A DNA stretch of 64,000 bases from ZC4RG29 sp036273935 (lineage in GTDB: Bacteria; Bacteroidota; Bacteroidia; Cytophagales; Cyclobacteriaceae): NCBI GenBank assembly GCA_036273935.1, contig DASUGQ010000118.1, positions 9,518 through 73,517 of the forward strand, in the 5' to 3' direction. Under the pieces are notes generated by a model, which saw nothing but the letters and a program-made list of their open reading frames with translations, did no database searches and was not told the origin of the DNA. The translations under genes and the position numbers were made by a program. The first letter of the stretch is position 1; every line of letters begins with the position of its first letter. Positions 27,911-37,534 of this stretch are shown here, in pieces.

Positions 27911-28534
27911 ATGAAATTATTTTTGTCCATTTTCTTAGTCTTCTTAATGCTTTCTTGTACTGATAGGAAGGACGATATCAAAGAAGAGCCTGAGGTTTCC
28001 GACGCAACTCCGGAAGCTCTAGAAAGAGATAAAAGTGAATTTCAATTAAGATCACTTGGCAAGAGATATAGTGAAAACATAATTGAGGAGCTTTTTAGGG
28101 AGGCGATGGAAAGCGATTCTCAGCTGGGTAAGCTTGTTGAGGACTATGACCAATTGACTGAAGCGAAATCAGACAGTCTCGAAGAATATATTGACTACAA
28201 ACAGAACAACATTCGCTACTGGTCAGCTACGGAAAGGTACATTAGCCAATTAAGCGACTCAACTCTCAAACATGAAATGAAGTCCGCGTTTGATGTTCTG
28301 AAAAAGAAATACGATGATCGAATATCAAATCATGAACTGGCGTTGAACGAATTAGCGAAAAAAGAGCAGATGTTAAAGGACTTGGAAATAATCATGAAGT
28401 TGATGGTGACAGAACCAATGATGAGTAACTACCAGAGGAATGAAATACCAGGTGTCACAACCATCCATGGAGTATCAAAAGGATATGACACGTTAATCTC
28501 AAGAACAAGGAAATACACGACGATAAAAAAATAA
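27911..28534 (+). CDS. Lipoprotein with coiled-coil, last gene of the phospholipid operon
   Basis: This 207-residue protein begins with a lipoprotein signal (MKLFLSIFLVFLMLSC). The mature part is highly charged and helical, with probable coiled coils around 60-160 (EEYIDYKQNNIRYWSATERY; ELALNELAKKEQMLKDLEII). It lies 11 bp after plsC. I do not recognise the family. It may accompany lipid synthesis or transport, which is inference from position alone. Confidence 0.75.
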   Translation: MKLFLSIFLVFLMLSCTDRKDDIKEEPEVSDATPEALERDKSEFQLRSLGKRYSENIIEELFREAMESDSQLGKLVEDYDQLTEAKSDSLEEYIDYKQNNIRYWSATERYISQLSDSTLKHEMKSAFDVLKKKYDDRISNHELALNELAKKEQMLKDLEIIMKLMVTEPMMSNYQRNEIPGVTTIHGVSKGYDTLISRTRKYTTIKK

Positions 28535-28623
28535 CCCATTTGTCAAATCTGCAAGGAGTCAGTTGATAATTCTTGCAGTTACATTACACTATAGGAATGG
28601 AGGGACAAAATTAGTTTAAATAC

Positions 28624-28680
28624 TGAGCATTTTTTTGCAAAAGGTGACATTTTAAGGTACTTTTCGCACAAAATTGCTCA
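28624..28680. promoter_or_regulatory. Imperfect inverted repeat before abiEi, likely AbiEi operator
   Basis: TGAGCA at 28624-28629 pairs with TGCTCA at 28675-28680. Inside lie related arms TTTTTGCAAAAGGT and GTACTTTTCGCACAAAA, giving two imperfect inverted arms of about 24 bp directly before the abiEi start codon at 28684. AbiEi antitoxins are known to repress their own operon by binding about 23-bp inverted repeats. The match in size and place is good; function is inferred. Confidence 0.55.
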
Positions 28681-28683
28681 AGT

Positions 28684-29502
28684 ATGGCTAAAAATACGCC
28701 AAATGGAAGTGTAAGCGAATGGGTGGACAATCTGTTAACAAGGGGCAAAAATGCTTTCTCCCTTCAGCAAATGCGAGAGTCGTTTCCAGATCATTCCGAA
28801 GCAGCTATGAAGCGGGCTTTAAGCAGGCTTTCGTCGAAGAACAAAATCGTATCTGTTCATAAAGGATACTATGTAATTGTATCATATGAGCACGTTGCGA
28901 AAGGAATTGTTCCACCGCTTTTATATATCGATGGACTTATGAAATTTTTAAACAGGCCTTATTACGTAAGTCTGTTGAGTGCAGCAGCTCTGTATGGAGC
29001 AGCGCATCAGGCACCACAGGTATTCATGGTGAACACAACTTTTCCTGCGCTGCGTGTGAGCAAAAAGAAAAATGTCAGAATAAAATTTGTCCCGGTAAAA
29101 GAAATCCCAACTTCCTTATTAGAACAGAAGAAAACAGAGAGTGGGTACGTGCACATATCCTCACCGGAGCTTACAGCTATTGATTTGATCAATTATGCAA
29201 AGCATGTAGGTGGACTGAGCAGGGCGGCAACTGTTATTAATGAATTGGCTGACGACATGCGACCTGAAAAAATTGATAAGCAGCTAGCCCGACATGCAGA
29301 GACAGCAACACTTCAACGACTTGGATACATTGCCGATCAAATCCTTCATCGGAATGATCTGGCCGACGCCATTGAAAACATTTGTAAAAAAATGAACTTG
29401 AAATTTTATAGGGTTTCTTTAATGGCAAAGGGCAAGCGTTATGGTTATCCTTGCAACGAGCGTTGGAAAGTCATTGAAAACAGCATGATTGAAATAGACT
29501 GA
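28684..29502 (+). CDS. abiEi: AbiEi-type antitoxin of a type IV toxin-antitoxin system
   Basis: This 272-residue protein has an N-terminal winged-helix (KNAFSLQQMRESFPDHSEAA, then MKRALSRLSSKNKIVSVHKGYY) and the conserved AbiEi core (YYVSLLSAAALYGAAHQAPQ, ISSPELTAIDLI). AbiEi proteins autorepress the operon and counter the AbiEii nucleotidyltransferase without binding it directly. The stop codon overlaps the next start (TGATG). The system causes abortive infection in other bacteria. It sits beside an integrase and probably arrived horizontally. Confidence 0.9.
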   Translation: MAKNTPNGSVSEWVDNLLTRGKNAFSLQQMRESFPDHSEAAMKRALSRLSSKNKIVSVHKGYYVIVSYEHVAKGIVPPLLYIDGLMKFLNRPYYVSLLSAAALYGAAHQAPQVFMVNTTFPALRVSKKKNVRIKFVPVKEIPTSLLEQKKTESGYVHISSPELTAIDLINYAKHVGGLSRAATVINELADDMRPEKIDKQLARHAETATLQRLGYIADQILHRNDLADAIENICKKMNLKFYRVSLMAKGKRYGYPCNERWKVIENSMIEID

Positions 29503-30287
29503 TGATACCCATTAAACATATACAAGAGTGGAGTCATTTTGCGCCCTGGCAGGACAATTATCAAATCGAGCAGGATCTTGTCATTTCAAGAGTGCTGGTG
29601 GAAATTTTCGCTGACCCTTTTCTGAAGGAACGTCTGGCTTTTCGTGGGGGCACTGCTTTACATAAATTATTTCTTAAAGAGCCTGCACGTTACTCTGAAG
29701 ACATTGACCTGGTTCAGATTACCGGCGGACCCATCGGTGAAATACTAGACCGCCTGAGAATGGTTCTAAGTTGGTTCGAAAAGGTGAATGTTGAACGAAG
29801 TGAAATTACCAGCACCATGATTTTCCGATACGAGTCGGAAGCCGAACCTAAAGTGAAGCGGAAGCTGAAAGTAGAGATAAATGCAAGAGAGCACTTTGCC
29901 TTATTAGGTTACAATAAAATTTTCTTCGAGGTCAAATCTGAATGGTTTACGGGTGCAACTGAAATTCCATCTTTTTATATTGAAGAAATGCTTTCAACAA
30001 AACTTCGTGCGTTGTTTCAGCGAAGGAAGGGCAGGGATTTATTTGATCTCTACTGCGCGCTTACTGAAAATGAAATAGACTCGGCAAAGGTGATTGCTGG
30101 ATTTCATGAATATTTGAAACGAGGGGACAACACGATAACGGCAGCCAATTTCATGCAAAACTTGGATGAGAAAGTGGTGGATGCGAACTTTCTAGGAGAC
30201 ATTGAAGCGCTCATCAGGCCGGACGTAAAATATGAAAGCCAAAAGGCCTACGAATTGGTAAAGGCAGAATTGATAGAAAAAATTTAG
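29502..30287 (+). CDS. abiEii: AbiEii/AbiGii-family nucleotidyltransferase toxin
   Basis: The 261-residue protein has the nucleotidyltransferase motifs FRGGTALHKLF and SEDIDLV (DxD, about 67), a Lys-rich strand (KRKLKVEINARE) and a later KGRDLFDLYCAL, all characteristic of AbiEii. The toxin uses a nucleoside triphosphate to modify its target and arrests growth. All expected motifs are present, so it looks functional. It overlaps abiEi by one base. Confidence 0.92.
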   Translation: MIPIKHIQEWSHFAPWQDNYQIEQDLVISRVLVEIFADPFLKERLAFRGGTALHKLFLKEPARYSEDIDLVQITGGPIGEILDRLRMVLSWFEKVNVERSEITSTMIFRYESEAEPKVKRKLKVEINAREHFALLGYNKIFFEVKSEWFTGATEIPSFYIEEMLSTKLRALFQRRKGRDLFDLYCALTENEIDSAKVIAGFHEYLKRGDNTITAANFMQNLDEKVVDANFLGDIEALIRPDVKYESQKAYELVKAELIEKI

Positions 30288-30350
30288 ATGCGAAATGTAA
30301 CCTTTGTTAGTAGCCAGTTAGTTTATTTATGTATGTCAAGGAACAAAGCA

Positions 30351-30393
30351 TCAACAAAAATCATCTAATCATCAATAGAAAAATCTTAACATG
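30351..30393. repeat. Dispersed repeat, right copy, next to the integrase 3' end
   Basis: This is the partner of 17572-17614, in the same orientation. It lies between abiEii and the integrase stop codon. The 12.8 kb between copies covers the SWIM pair, the lipid operon and AbiE. An attL/attR reading would leave the integrase just outside the interval, so the pair is not a clean element boundary. Confidence 0.5.
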
Positions 30394-30424
30394 CTTAGCT
30401 CGCATTTTGCCCATCTAAACGCAC

Positions 30425-31582
30425 TTATCGTTCAAAAACTGGTAACTTGTTAATGGCCTGGACTTTTAACTTGTCTGTCATATGAGCATATCGTTCGGTT
30501 GAAACAACATGCTTGTGTCCCAATAATTTCGAAACTGTATAGATATCTACACCGTGCGAAAGCAGGAGTGTGGCATGGGTGTGCCGCGCTGAGTGAAATG
30601 TAATTTTCTTCGATATACCTGCCGCAATAGCCCATCGGCAAAGTTCTATTGCAGTTTTGGAGCTATATTTAAGCTCCTTGAAAATTAGCTGATGAACTTC
30701 GAAGGGAGCACCAAGTAATTCTTTCGCTTGTGGTGTTATGGGAACAACATGATGGTGCTTCGTCTTTCGTTGTTTGAAGTGAAGATACCATCCATCAACT
30801 TCATTGCCTTTTACCTCTTCCCAGTTTAAGTGTGCAATATCAGACCATCTTAGTCCAGTCAGTACACAAAACAGGAATGCATCCTTCAAGACAGGTTGAT
30901 CGCATTTTGTCACTACGAGTCGTTTTACTTCGTTCAGTGTGAGAAACTCGCGCATAGTACTTTCCGCACGGATGGGCCGCGCGAGGTTAGCCGGATTGCG
31001 TTCGATAAGTCTGCGCTCATAAGCAGTCGTTAATGCAGCGCGTACTTTATTAAAATAGGAGAGAGCTGTATTTGAACTAAGTCTTTGTTTCCCGGTTCGC
31101 CTATCAACCTCAAGCAAATAACTTCTGAACTCTTCTAGCCAAATGTCGTCAATCTCCTGAAGTGTTGGGTTATCGTCACGAAGAAAGACCAACACATGCT
31201 TGAAGGCAGAAGCCCAGTTGCCAGCGTTATTGTCAAATCGAATCTTTTCACTGGCGAGTTCAGCAAAGAAGTCTCTGAATTTTGGGCGAGGTTTTACAAC
31301 AGCAGAACCATGGAGCCCGGTCTGTAATTCAAGAATCCTTTTGTACTTGATTTGCTTGGCAAGTTCAAGCGTTGTTTTGTTTTCGATTATCGCGAGATCA
31401 TCCGTTGGTGGATTGAGATACAACTTCAAGAAGTCGTAGGAGCGTTTACCGTTCCAATACGTGTCGAGGTAAAGTGAGTAGCCGCCATTTTTGATTCGTC
31501 TCTGGCGTAAGCGGACAGGGTCTTTTCGATTGAGATCTGCGTTTATAACTATACTATAAAAAATTGGGATAACATTTTCCAA
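30425..31582 (-). CDS. Tyrosine recombinase/integrase of Bacteroidota type
   Basis: The protein has up to 385 residues; the true start may be internal, near VRLRQRRIKNGGYSLYLDTY, which resembles the usual N-terminus of this family. A SAM-like core-binding domain spans about 100-210 and a catalytic domain about 220-385. The catalytic residues are visible: Arg in TGLRWSDI, HxxR in HSARH, His in LGHK and Tyr in ERYAHM. It is intact and could mobilise the adjacent AbiE module. No excisionase or relaxase lies nearby. Confidence 0.92.
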   Translation of the reverse strand: MENVIPIFYSIVINADLNRKDPVRLRQRRIKNGGYSLYLDTYWNGKRSYDFLKLYLNPPTDDLAIIENKTTLELAKQIKYKRILELQTGLHGSAVVKPRPKFRDFFAELASEKIRFDNNAGNWASAFKHVLVFLRDDNPTLQEIDDIWLEEFRSYLLEVDRRTGKQRLSSNTALSYFNKVRAALTTAYERRLIERNPANLARPIRAESTMREFLTLNEVKRLVVTKCDQPVLKDAFLFCVLTGLRWSDIAHLNWEEVKGNEVDGWYLHFKQRKTKHHHVVPITPQAKELLGAPFEVHQLIFKELKYSSKTAIELCRWAIAAGISKKITFHSARHTHATLLLSHGVDIYTVSKLLGHKHVVSTERYAHMTDKLKVQAINKLPVFER

Positions 31583-31766
31583 GAGCTGACGTAACTGATG
31601 AATATCCCACTGGCGGTTACCTAACTTATATAAGGGTAAGCCTTCCGTTTGTTGTTCGTTTGCATTGAAAAATTTTTAAAAGGCTTCGTTTACTACTTTG
31701 TCATTGTAAGTTTAGTTAAAATCAAGTAGGTAGTTACTTTGTTAATCACGTCTCTCACGTTAAAGA

Positions 31767-34180
31767 CTACTCACTCTTCAACGTGGTGGCCGGGTTGATT
31801 CTTGCCATTGTCAGCGTGAGGTAGCCTAACGTAATCCACGATAGTAAAATCAAAAACATTCCAGCGCCAATGAAAATGATTGGATTCAACGTAACGCGAT
31901 AAGCAAAATTCTGAAGCCAGTTTTGCATGATCCAGATTACAACCGGTGTAGCGATGATTACGGCAATCAAAATCAGAATAGTAAAATCCTTAAGCAACAA
32001 GACCACAGATTATGGAACTCAGCACCGAGAACTTTTCTCACACTGATTTCTTTAGTCTTGTTGCGGAATGTGAGCGCTGCGATTCCCAGCAGTCCAAAGC
32101 AGGCAATCAAAATGGCTCCTCCGGAGAATGCAATGATAACGCGATTGATATTTTGCTCATTGCGATATTGTTGGTTAAGATTATCAGCCAGGAAAAAGAA
32201 CTCGAACGTAAACCTGTTGTCGAATTTTTTCCAGATTCCTTCTATTTCATTGATCGTTTTGTTGAAATCATTGGTGTTGAGTTTTAAAACGATGTAATTG
32301 AAACCATTATTTCCCAATTTGATCAACAATGGTTTTACTGTGTGATGAAGGGATTGAAAATTAAAATCTTTTACAACGCCGATCACAGTCGCATTCAGGG
32401 CATCGCCATCTCGTTCCCAGATAATTTGCTTTCCAACCGGATGATCGAGCTGAAGATTGCGCGCAGTAGTTTCGTTAATCAGAAATGCATTGTCTGTATC
32501 CGCAGGATTCTCCCTTAGGAAATCACGTCCTTCCGCCAACGAAATGTTTAATACTTTAAGAAAATCGTGATCAACGATGAGTTCAGAAACATCAATGTCA
32601 TTTTCAGGATGAGTCGATTCAAAAATTTCATTTTGATTGAATGATCGCCCTGGAATGTTAGATGCTGCTGAAACTTCTTTCACACCGGCAAGGTGCCTGA
32701 ATTCTGTCTCCACGTCTGCGAAGCGATCTCTCAATGCATCCTGATTTTTTACCGGTATTACGATCACTTCTTCTTTGCTAAAACCAACAGATCTGTTTTG
32801 AACTGCCTGAAGCTGATTGAAGATTACGACTGCAGCACAAATCAGTACCATCGATGCACTGAACTGAAAAACAGTAAAGGCCTTGCGTATCGAAGTTCCC
32901 TTTGGACTTTGCAAAAATTTGCCTTTCAGCGCTGGGGTTGGTTTTACTGACGACAAGTAAAGTGACGGATAAATACCGGCAACAAGTCCAACGACTATTC
33001 CGATCAGTGCCAAAATCGTGATCAATGAGATCATCGAAAACTGAACCGCACTTTCCGTCATAAAGTTGAACATTGGAACTAGTATCTGAATCATAGCAAG
33101 GGACACCAGCATCGCTGCCAAAGCCACCAGCACAGATTCACCAGTGAACTGGATGATGAGTTGCCTTTTTAAAGCGCCAAGCGATTTGCGAATACCAATC
33201 TCCCTTGCGCGCTCTGCTGATTGTGCGGTCGTAAGATTAATGAAGTTGATGCACGCGATGACAAGAATCAGAATCGCAGCAGCAATCATCATGTAAACAT
33301 AATCGATGTTGCCATTGCCCTCCAGTTCCCAGCGAACATTTGATTTGAGGTGAATATCAGTAATCGGTTGAAGTTTCAGTCCATAGTGATTGTCCTCAAA
33401 GTATTTGAAATCTTCAGCTGACCAATCCACATAATTTTTGAGCCAGGGCATTAACTGACTTTCAAGTTTTTTTGCATCTGCTCCAGGTTTCAGTCTTACA
33501 TAATTATAGTGTCCGAAATCTGCCCAGGTGTAGTACTGGCTTTGCGGATCTTCGAGTGCTTTTTCAAGAACATAGGAAACGAGGAAGTCGAAATGAAAAT
33601 GCGAAAGCTCCGGAACATCTTTGAATACCGCTACTACTTCGATAAGCGTTTTGTCGTCATTGACCGAGAGGAATTTTCCGATAGGATTTTCATCACCGAA
33701 GTATTTGTGTGCGGCTTTTTCTGAGATCAGCAAGCCACCCATTTTTTTCAGGGCATCGGGATCACCTTTTACGATCGGAAATGAAAAAACTTTGAAGAAT
33801 GTCGTGTCAACTGCCAGCACACCGGTTTCATCGTATTGAATATTTTTCTGTGGGTTGCGGATGGAGAACGTTTCGCGTGTAAGGCCAGGGCCCCAGAGAG
33901 GAGAAAGACTTACGGCATTTTCTACTTCTGGAAAGTCGTGCACCATCGCCTGTGCGAGCGGATGAGGAGTTCGTGTTTGTGGATTATCGTTTTCCCAGAT
34001 AACGCGATAGATATTTTCTGAACCTTCATGAAATTTATCGTACGCAAGTTCTCTGCTAAGATATTGATTGATGAGGAACACGCAGGTGACACCCAAAGCA
34101 AGCCCCAGAATGTTGATGAGACTGTAATATTTGTTCTTGAGCAGATTGCGGAGCGAGATCTTTAAATAATTGATGATCAT
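31767..34180 (-). pseudogene. MacB/FtsX-type ABC transporter permease, split by a 1-bp deletion
   Basis: Reading right to left, 730 residues are intact: N-terminal membrane segment (NYLKISLRNLLKNKYYSLIN), a MacB periplasmic domain, REIGIRKSLGALKRQLI, a second periplasmic domain and KEISVRKVLGAEFHNL. At about 32005 the frame shifts and the chain ends in WSCCLRILLF. One extra G restores LVVLLLKDFTILILI and the final transmembrane domain to MARINPATTLKSE at 31767. Proteins of this family export peptides or lipoproteins, or act as mechanotransmission devices with an ATPase; no ATPase gene is adjacent. The gene is either freshly broken or carries an indel error. Confidence 0.85.
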
Positions 34181-34844
34181 AAGTCAGGTTAAGGGTTCCG
34201 ATGCCGTTGCCATTTTCGGGCCAGTGTATAAAACTTGCAATTACCGAGGTTTACTAAGGTATTTTTGAAAGATTTACCGTTCGGTTGTGAGGTTTGGTGA
34301 TCGGTGGCGGACATGGTCTTTTGCTGGTTTCTTTCTCTACGAGCTTACACTTTGGTACAGTTTGCAAGCTATCTTCATGCATTTTTTTAGCAATCTGACT
34401 TCCTTCATCAGTATGTATTTTAGTGACGTTGAAGCAATGTTCCGGAGACATGATTCACGCGTTTATGGTGCTATTGCGATTTTGTTAGGGAACAATTTGA
34501 TGCTCTAAAGCGGTTTGCGAAACGTTCACTCAAATATTCTTGCGAAGTGATTTTCAAGGTGATTTCTCATGGCATTTCGAAACAGATCAGGGGACCGTTC
34601 TCTATCACTTCGACAAGTCCCTTAGGCGACACAAATTTCTGCTTGCTATTAACAGGTATCTTCAGTAACCCACTGTGATGAACATAGTCAAAAATTGGGA
34701 GAAGCATTTTCTGAATTTTTTTAGAACTTCGTTGCCGGTAATTTCACATAACTTGCCGGAATCATAAGGATATTTTTTTAAAATCAATCTTTTGGGAACT
34801 AGGTATTTGATCGATTAACATAAACACGTTTATACTTTGAAACG
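34181..34844. other. Long intergenic region without recognised gene
   Basis: Only short frames with unremarkable composition occur on either strand, for example 34287-34508 plus and 34254-34451 minus, and none has a recognisable motif. The final 40 bases should contain the sialidase promoter; TATACTTTG at about 34832 is one base longer than the TAnnTTTG consensus. Confidence 0.45.
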
Positions 34845-36008
34845 ATGAAGAAGCTAATAACTTTTACCTTACTGATTATCCAAATTTTTTCGCATGCAGA
34901 TGCTCAACAAACCGCCGTACCTGTTTTTACATCAGGTCAGGATGGTTACAAGAGCTACCGGATTCCAGCCATCCTTCGCTTGCCAAATAAAGATCTTTTG
35001 GCTTTTTGTGAAGGTCGCGTAAACAGCGCCGGCGATTTCGGTAACATAGATATTGTCATGAAGAGAAGCAGTGATAACGGAAAAACATGGAGTTCCCTTC
35101 AGGTCGTTGCCGACTACGAAATGCTTCAGGCAGGGAATCCGGCGCCTGTGATTGATGGCACAGACCCTGCCTATCCAAATGGAAGAATTTTTTTGTTTTA
35201 CAATACAGGCAATAATCATGAGGGTGAAGTGCGAAAAGGTAATGGTCTCCGCGAAGTTTGGTATAAAACATCGGTGGACGGCGGCATGACGTGGAGCATG
35301 CCAGTGAATATTACAATGGATGTTCATCGCCCTAATCAGCCGGAGATCAATGCAGCTTATGATTTCAAAGAGGACTGGCGAAGTTATGCCAACACACCCG
35401 GTCATGCTATGCAATTTCAAAACGGAAAATACAACGGGAGAATATTTGTTGCTGCGAATCGTTCAACAGGCGAACCGCAGGAAGAATTTATGGATTACCA
35501 GGCTTTTGGGTTCTACACGGATGACCACGGAAGATCGTTTCATCTAAGTGAAATGATACCCGTCCCCGGAGGCAACGAATCAACGGCAGCCGAGCTTTCC
35601 AATGATCGGTTGATGATGAACTCCCGCAATCAAAAAGGTGACATCAAAGCCAGAATTGTTTCCATTAGCAATGATGGTGGAGTTACATGGGATACCACAT
35701 ACTTTGACAGGACCTTGATCGATCCGGTAAACGAAGGTAGCCTGTTAACCTTATCCTATAATAAGAATAACAACGTACTTGCCTTTTGTAATGCGGCTGA
35801 TGCTGTAAATCGAAACAACTTAACCCTGCGAATCAGTTATGATGATGGCAAAACATGGACGAAGAGTTTGGTGGTGGACAAGAGTGATGACGTAAAAAGC
35901 TACACGGCTTACTCTGACTTGGTGAAGATTTCAAAAAATGAAATTGGTGTGTTTTACGAGCGAAGCAACTATGCTGAAATAGTTTACAATTCTGTAAAAT
36001 GGAAATGA
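34845..36008 (+). CDS. Exo-alpha-sialidase (GH33-like)
   Basis: The 387-residue protein has a signal peptide (MKKLITFTLLIIQIFSHADAQ). The sialidase RIP motif occurs in YKSYRIPAILRLP (about 33-45), and four Asp-box repeats follow: SSDNGKTW, SVDGGMTW, SNDGGVTW and SYDDGKTW. The acidic segment LLAFCEGR and the terminal FYERSNYAEIVY hold the expected Glu and Tyr region. It should cleave terminal sialic acids outside the cytoplasm. It is followed by remains of a sugar 2-epimerase of the sialic acid route, suggesting a once larger operon. Confidence 0.93.
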   Translation: MKKLITFTLLIIQIFSHADAQQTAVPVFTSGQDGYKSYRIPAILRLPNKDLLAFCEGRVNSAGDFGNIDIVMKRSSDNGKTWSSLQVVADYEMLQAGNPAPVIDGTDPAYPNGRIFLFYNTGNNHEGEVRKGNGLREVWYKTSVDGGMTWSMPVNITMDVHRPNQPEINAAYDFKEDWRSYANTPGHAMQFQNGKYNGRIFVAANRSTGEPQEEFMDYQAFGFYTDDHGRSFHLSEMIPVPGGNESTAAELSNDRLMMNSRNQKGDIKARIVSISNDGGVTWDTTYFDRTLIDPVNEGSLLTLSYNKNNNVLAFCNAADAVNRNNLTLRISYDDGKTWTKSLVVDKSDDVKSYTAYSDLVKISKNEIGVFYERSNYAEIVYNSVKWK

Positions 36009-36009
36009 A

Positions 36010-36325
36010 CGAAATGGTTGTGGTGCAGGTAGCTCCCTGATAGATGAAGATAAGATGGTTTGGATTCAGGGTCGTACTTCCTGGATGTTGGCAACCTTAT
36101 ACAATACAGTTGAGGAAAAGAAGGAATGGCTGGAATGGTCTAAATCGGGAATTCGTTTTTTGCGCGAACATGGTGTGGACAGCGATGGCTGGAGTTTTTT
36201 CACGTTACCAATGATGGCGACCCATTCGGAAACGGAGATATTTTTTTTCAGAGACATTTGCCGTGATAGCTTCGGCCTCGTGGGCCAATGCTACCAGGAC
36301 TCCAGTCTCGAAGAGTAAGCGGTAA
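36010..36325 (+). pseudogene. Remnant of an N-acylglucosamine 2-epimerase
   Basis: The frame reading GSLIDEDKMVWIQGRTSWML, then EWLEWSKSGIRFLREHGVD and DGWSFFTLP is the core of the AGE/renin-binding family (compare DKMVWLQGR). The N-terminal 50-60 residues are missing because the sialidase stop codon intervenes. At the T8 run 36241-36248 a +1 base shifts the frame; removing one T gives IFFSETFAVIASASWANAT before a stop at 36323-36325. The C-terminal two thirds are lost. The gene is dead: truncated at both ends and frameshifted. Confidence 0.82.
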
Positions 36326-36463
36326 GCGAAATGTCGAAAGTTTGTTTCGGATTATTCAGAGAGTAGAAGACTCGTCTAAGTCCGGTCTTTCCCCTTAACG
36401 TGGACTTGATATCGACACAAAAAGTATGGATAAACTTGTTTATATTTAGAATGAAGGAAAGCC

Positions 36464-37045
36464 ATGCACGAACAACTTATTAAGGGCATTCGGGAGAAAA
36501 TAACCTTGACGGAAGAAGGTGAGCCTCAAGTGAAGAAGTTCTTTATTCCAAAAAAATTGAGAAAGAGGCAATATCTGCTCAACGCAGGGGACGTATGTCA
36601 CCACATCGCATTCGTGGAAAAGGGACTGATGCGTTCCTTCAGCGTGGACGAAGGAGGCTATGAACACGTGATGCAATTTGCGATGGAGGGATGGTGGATT
36701 TCAGATATGGCCAGTTTTCTGAGCCAGGAGGAAGCGATTTATAATATTGAAGCCTTGGAAAACGCGGAACTGCTTCTTTTGACCAAACCGGCCATGGATG
36801 AAATGATTGACGGTATCCCAGGAATGGAGCGGTATTTCCGATTACTTATGCAAAACAGCATCATTGCGCTCCAGAGGAGAATTCGTGTCGTGCAGACCTA
36901 CTCTGCAGAGGAGGTATATCTGAAATTAATGGAAGTACAACCTGAAATCATTAGCCGGGCACCGCAACAACATGTGGCCTCTTATTTAGGCATAACACCC
37001 GAGACGCTGAGCCGGATTCGCAAGCAGGTATCAACCAGAAGATAG
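36464..37045 (+). CDS. Crp/Fnr-family transcription regulator
   Basis: This 193-residue protein has a cyclic-nucleotide-binding-like beta roll (LLNAGDVCHHIAFVEKGLMR, about 40-110), a dimer helix and a C-terminal helix-turn-helix (QQHVASYLGITPETLSRIRK). The recognition helix has the E-xx-SR pattern used by FNR to read TTGAT...ATCAA. It lacks the N-terminal cysteine cluster of oxygen-sensing FNR, so another signal is likely. Two perfect FNR-type boxes lie 0.4 and 1.3 kb downstream and are its most obvious targets. Confidence 0.92.
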   Translation: MHEQLIKGIREKITLTEEGEPQVKKFFIPKKLRKRQYLLNAGDVCHHIAFVEKGLMRSFSVDEGGYEHVMQFAMEGWWISDMASFLSQEEAIYNIEALENAELLLLTKPAMDEMIDGIPGMERYFRLLMQNSIIALQRRIRVVQTYSAEEVYLKLMEVQPEIISRAPQQHVASYLGITPETLSRIRKQVSTRR

Positions 37046-37060
37046 CGAATACTGACATAG

Positions 37061-37363
37061 TTATCGTTTGATCGATAATTTCCGGATCATTGCATCATTC
37101 AGATTTTCGGCATATACGCCGTAGGCATCAACTAGTACACCTTTAACTCCATCGGTGGATGATATCGCAAAGACGATGCTGTTGTCGTCTACGTTGGACA
37201 TCCCTTCGAACCGGTAAAATTCGTCAATCGTAAATTGCTCCGGCTGCAATTGCAGTTTTAAGGAAGGGCATTCAATGCAAGTGGGCTGAATATTGAAATC
37301 TTCCGTGTAGCCTCTTGCTTTTAAATCATTCGTTGCTTCGGATAAGCTTCTGTAGGTTTTCAT
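37061..37363 (-). CDS. Conserved small Bacteroidota protein
   Basis: The 100-residue protein (MKTYRSLSEATNDLKARGYT, then PEQFTIDEFYRFEGMSNVDD and GVKGVLVDAYGVYAE) belongs to a small conserved family that databases sometimes label phosphoribosylpyrophosphate synthetase. I see none of the PRPP synthetase motifs, so that name should not be trusted. Two Cys in CIECPSL could bind metal. It is convergent with the Crp/Fnr gene. Confidence 0.75.
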   Translation of the reverse strand: MKTYRSLSEATNDLKARGYTEDFNIQPTCIECPSLKLQLQPEQFTIDEFYRFEGMSNVDDNSIVFAISSTDGVKGVLVDAYGVYAENLNDAMIRKLSIKR

Positions 37364-37450
37364 ATCATTCAGTTAATTGTTGAAATCAGGTTGCCCTTAT
37401 TTACAGTTTGAGAAGGGACTGCAATATTATAAAACAACGTGAGGATTCTC

Positions 37451-37516
37451 TTGATCTGCATCAAGTCCTTTCTTATTTCATATCAATGTGTTCCGCATGG
37501 CGCTGCCGTAACTTTG
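37451..37516 (+). promoter_or_regulatory. FNR-type box and -7 element before the F420-reductase-like gene
   Basis: TTGATCTGCATCAA at 37451-37464 is a perfect FNR/CRP-type dyad. TAACTTTG at 37509-37516 matches the Bacteroidota -7 consensus TAnnTTTG. The dyad begins 58 bp before the -7 element, which places its centre near -62 from the expected transcription start, a class I activator position. The same arrangement with identical spacing occurs at 38358-38423, and about 38 bp between the elements is also conserved. Confidence 0.75.
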
Positions 37517-37534
37517 TTTCATCAAACAAGACGA

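Noticed and set aside
34254..34508. Short frames on both strands in the long gap before the sialidase
   Set aside because: No domain, no promoter and unremarkable composition.
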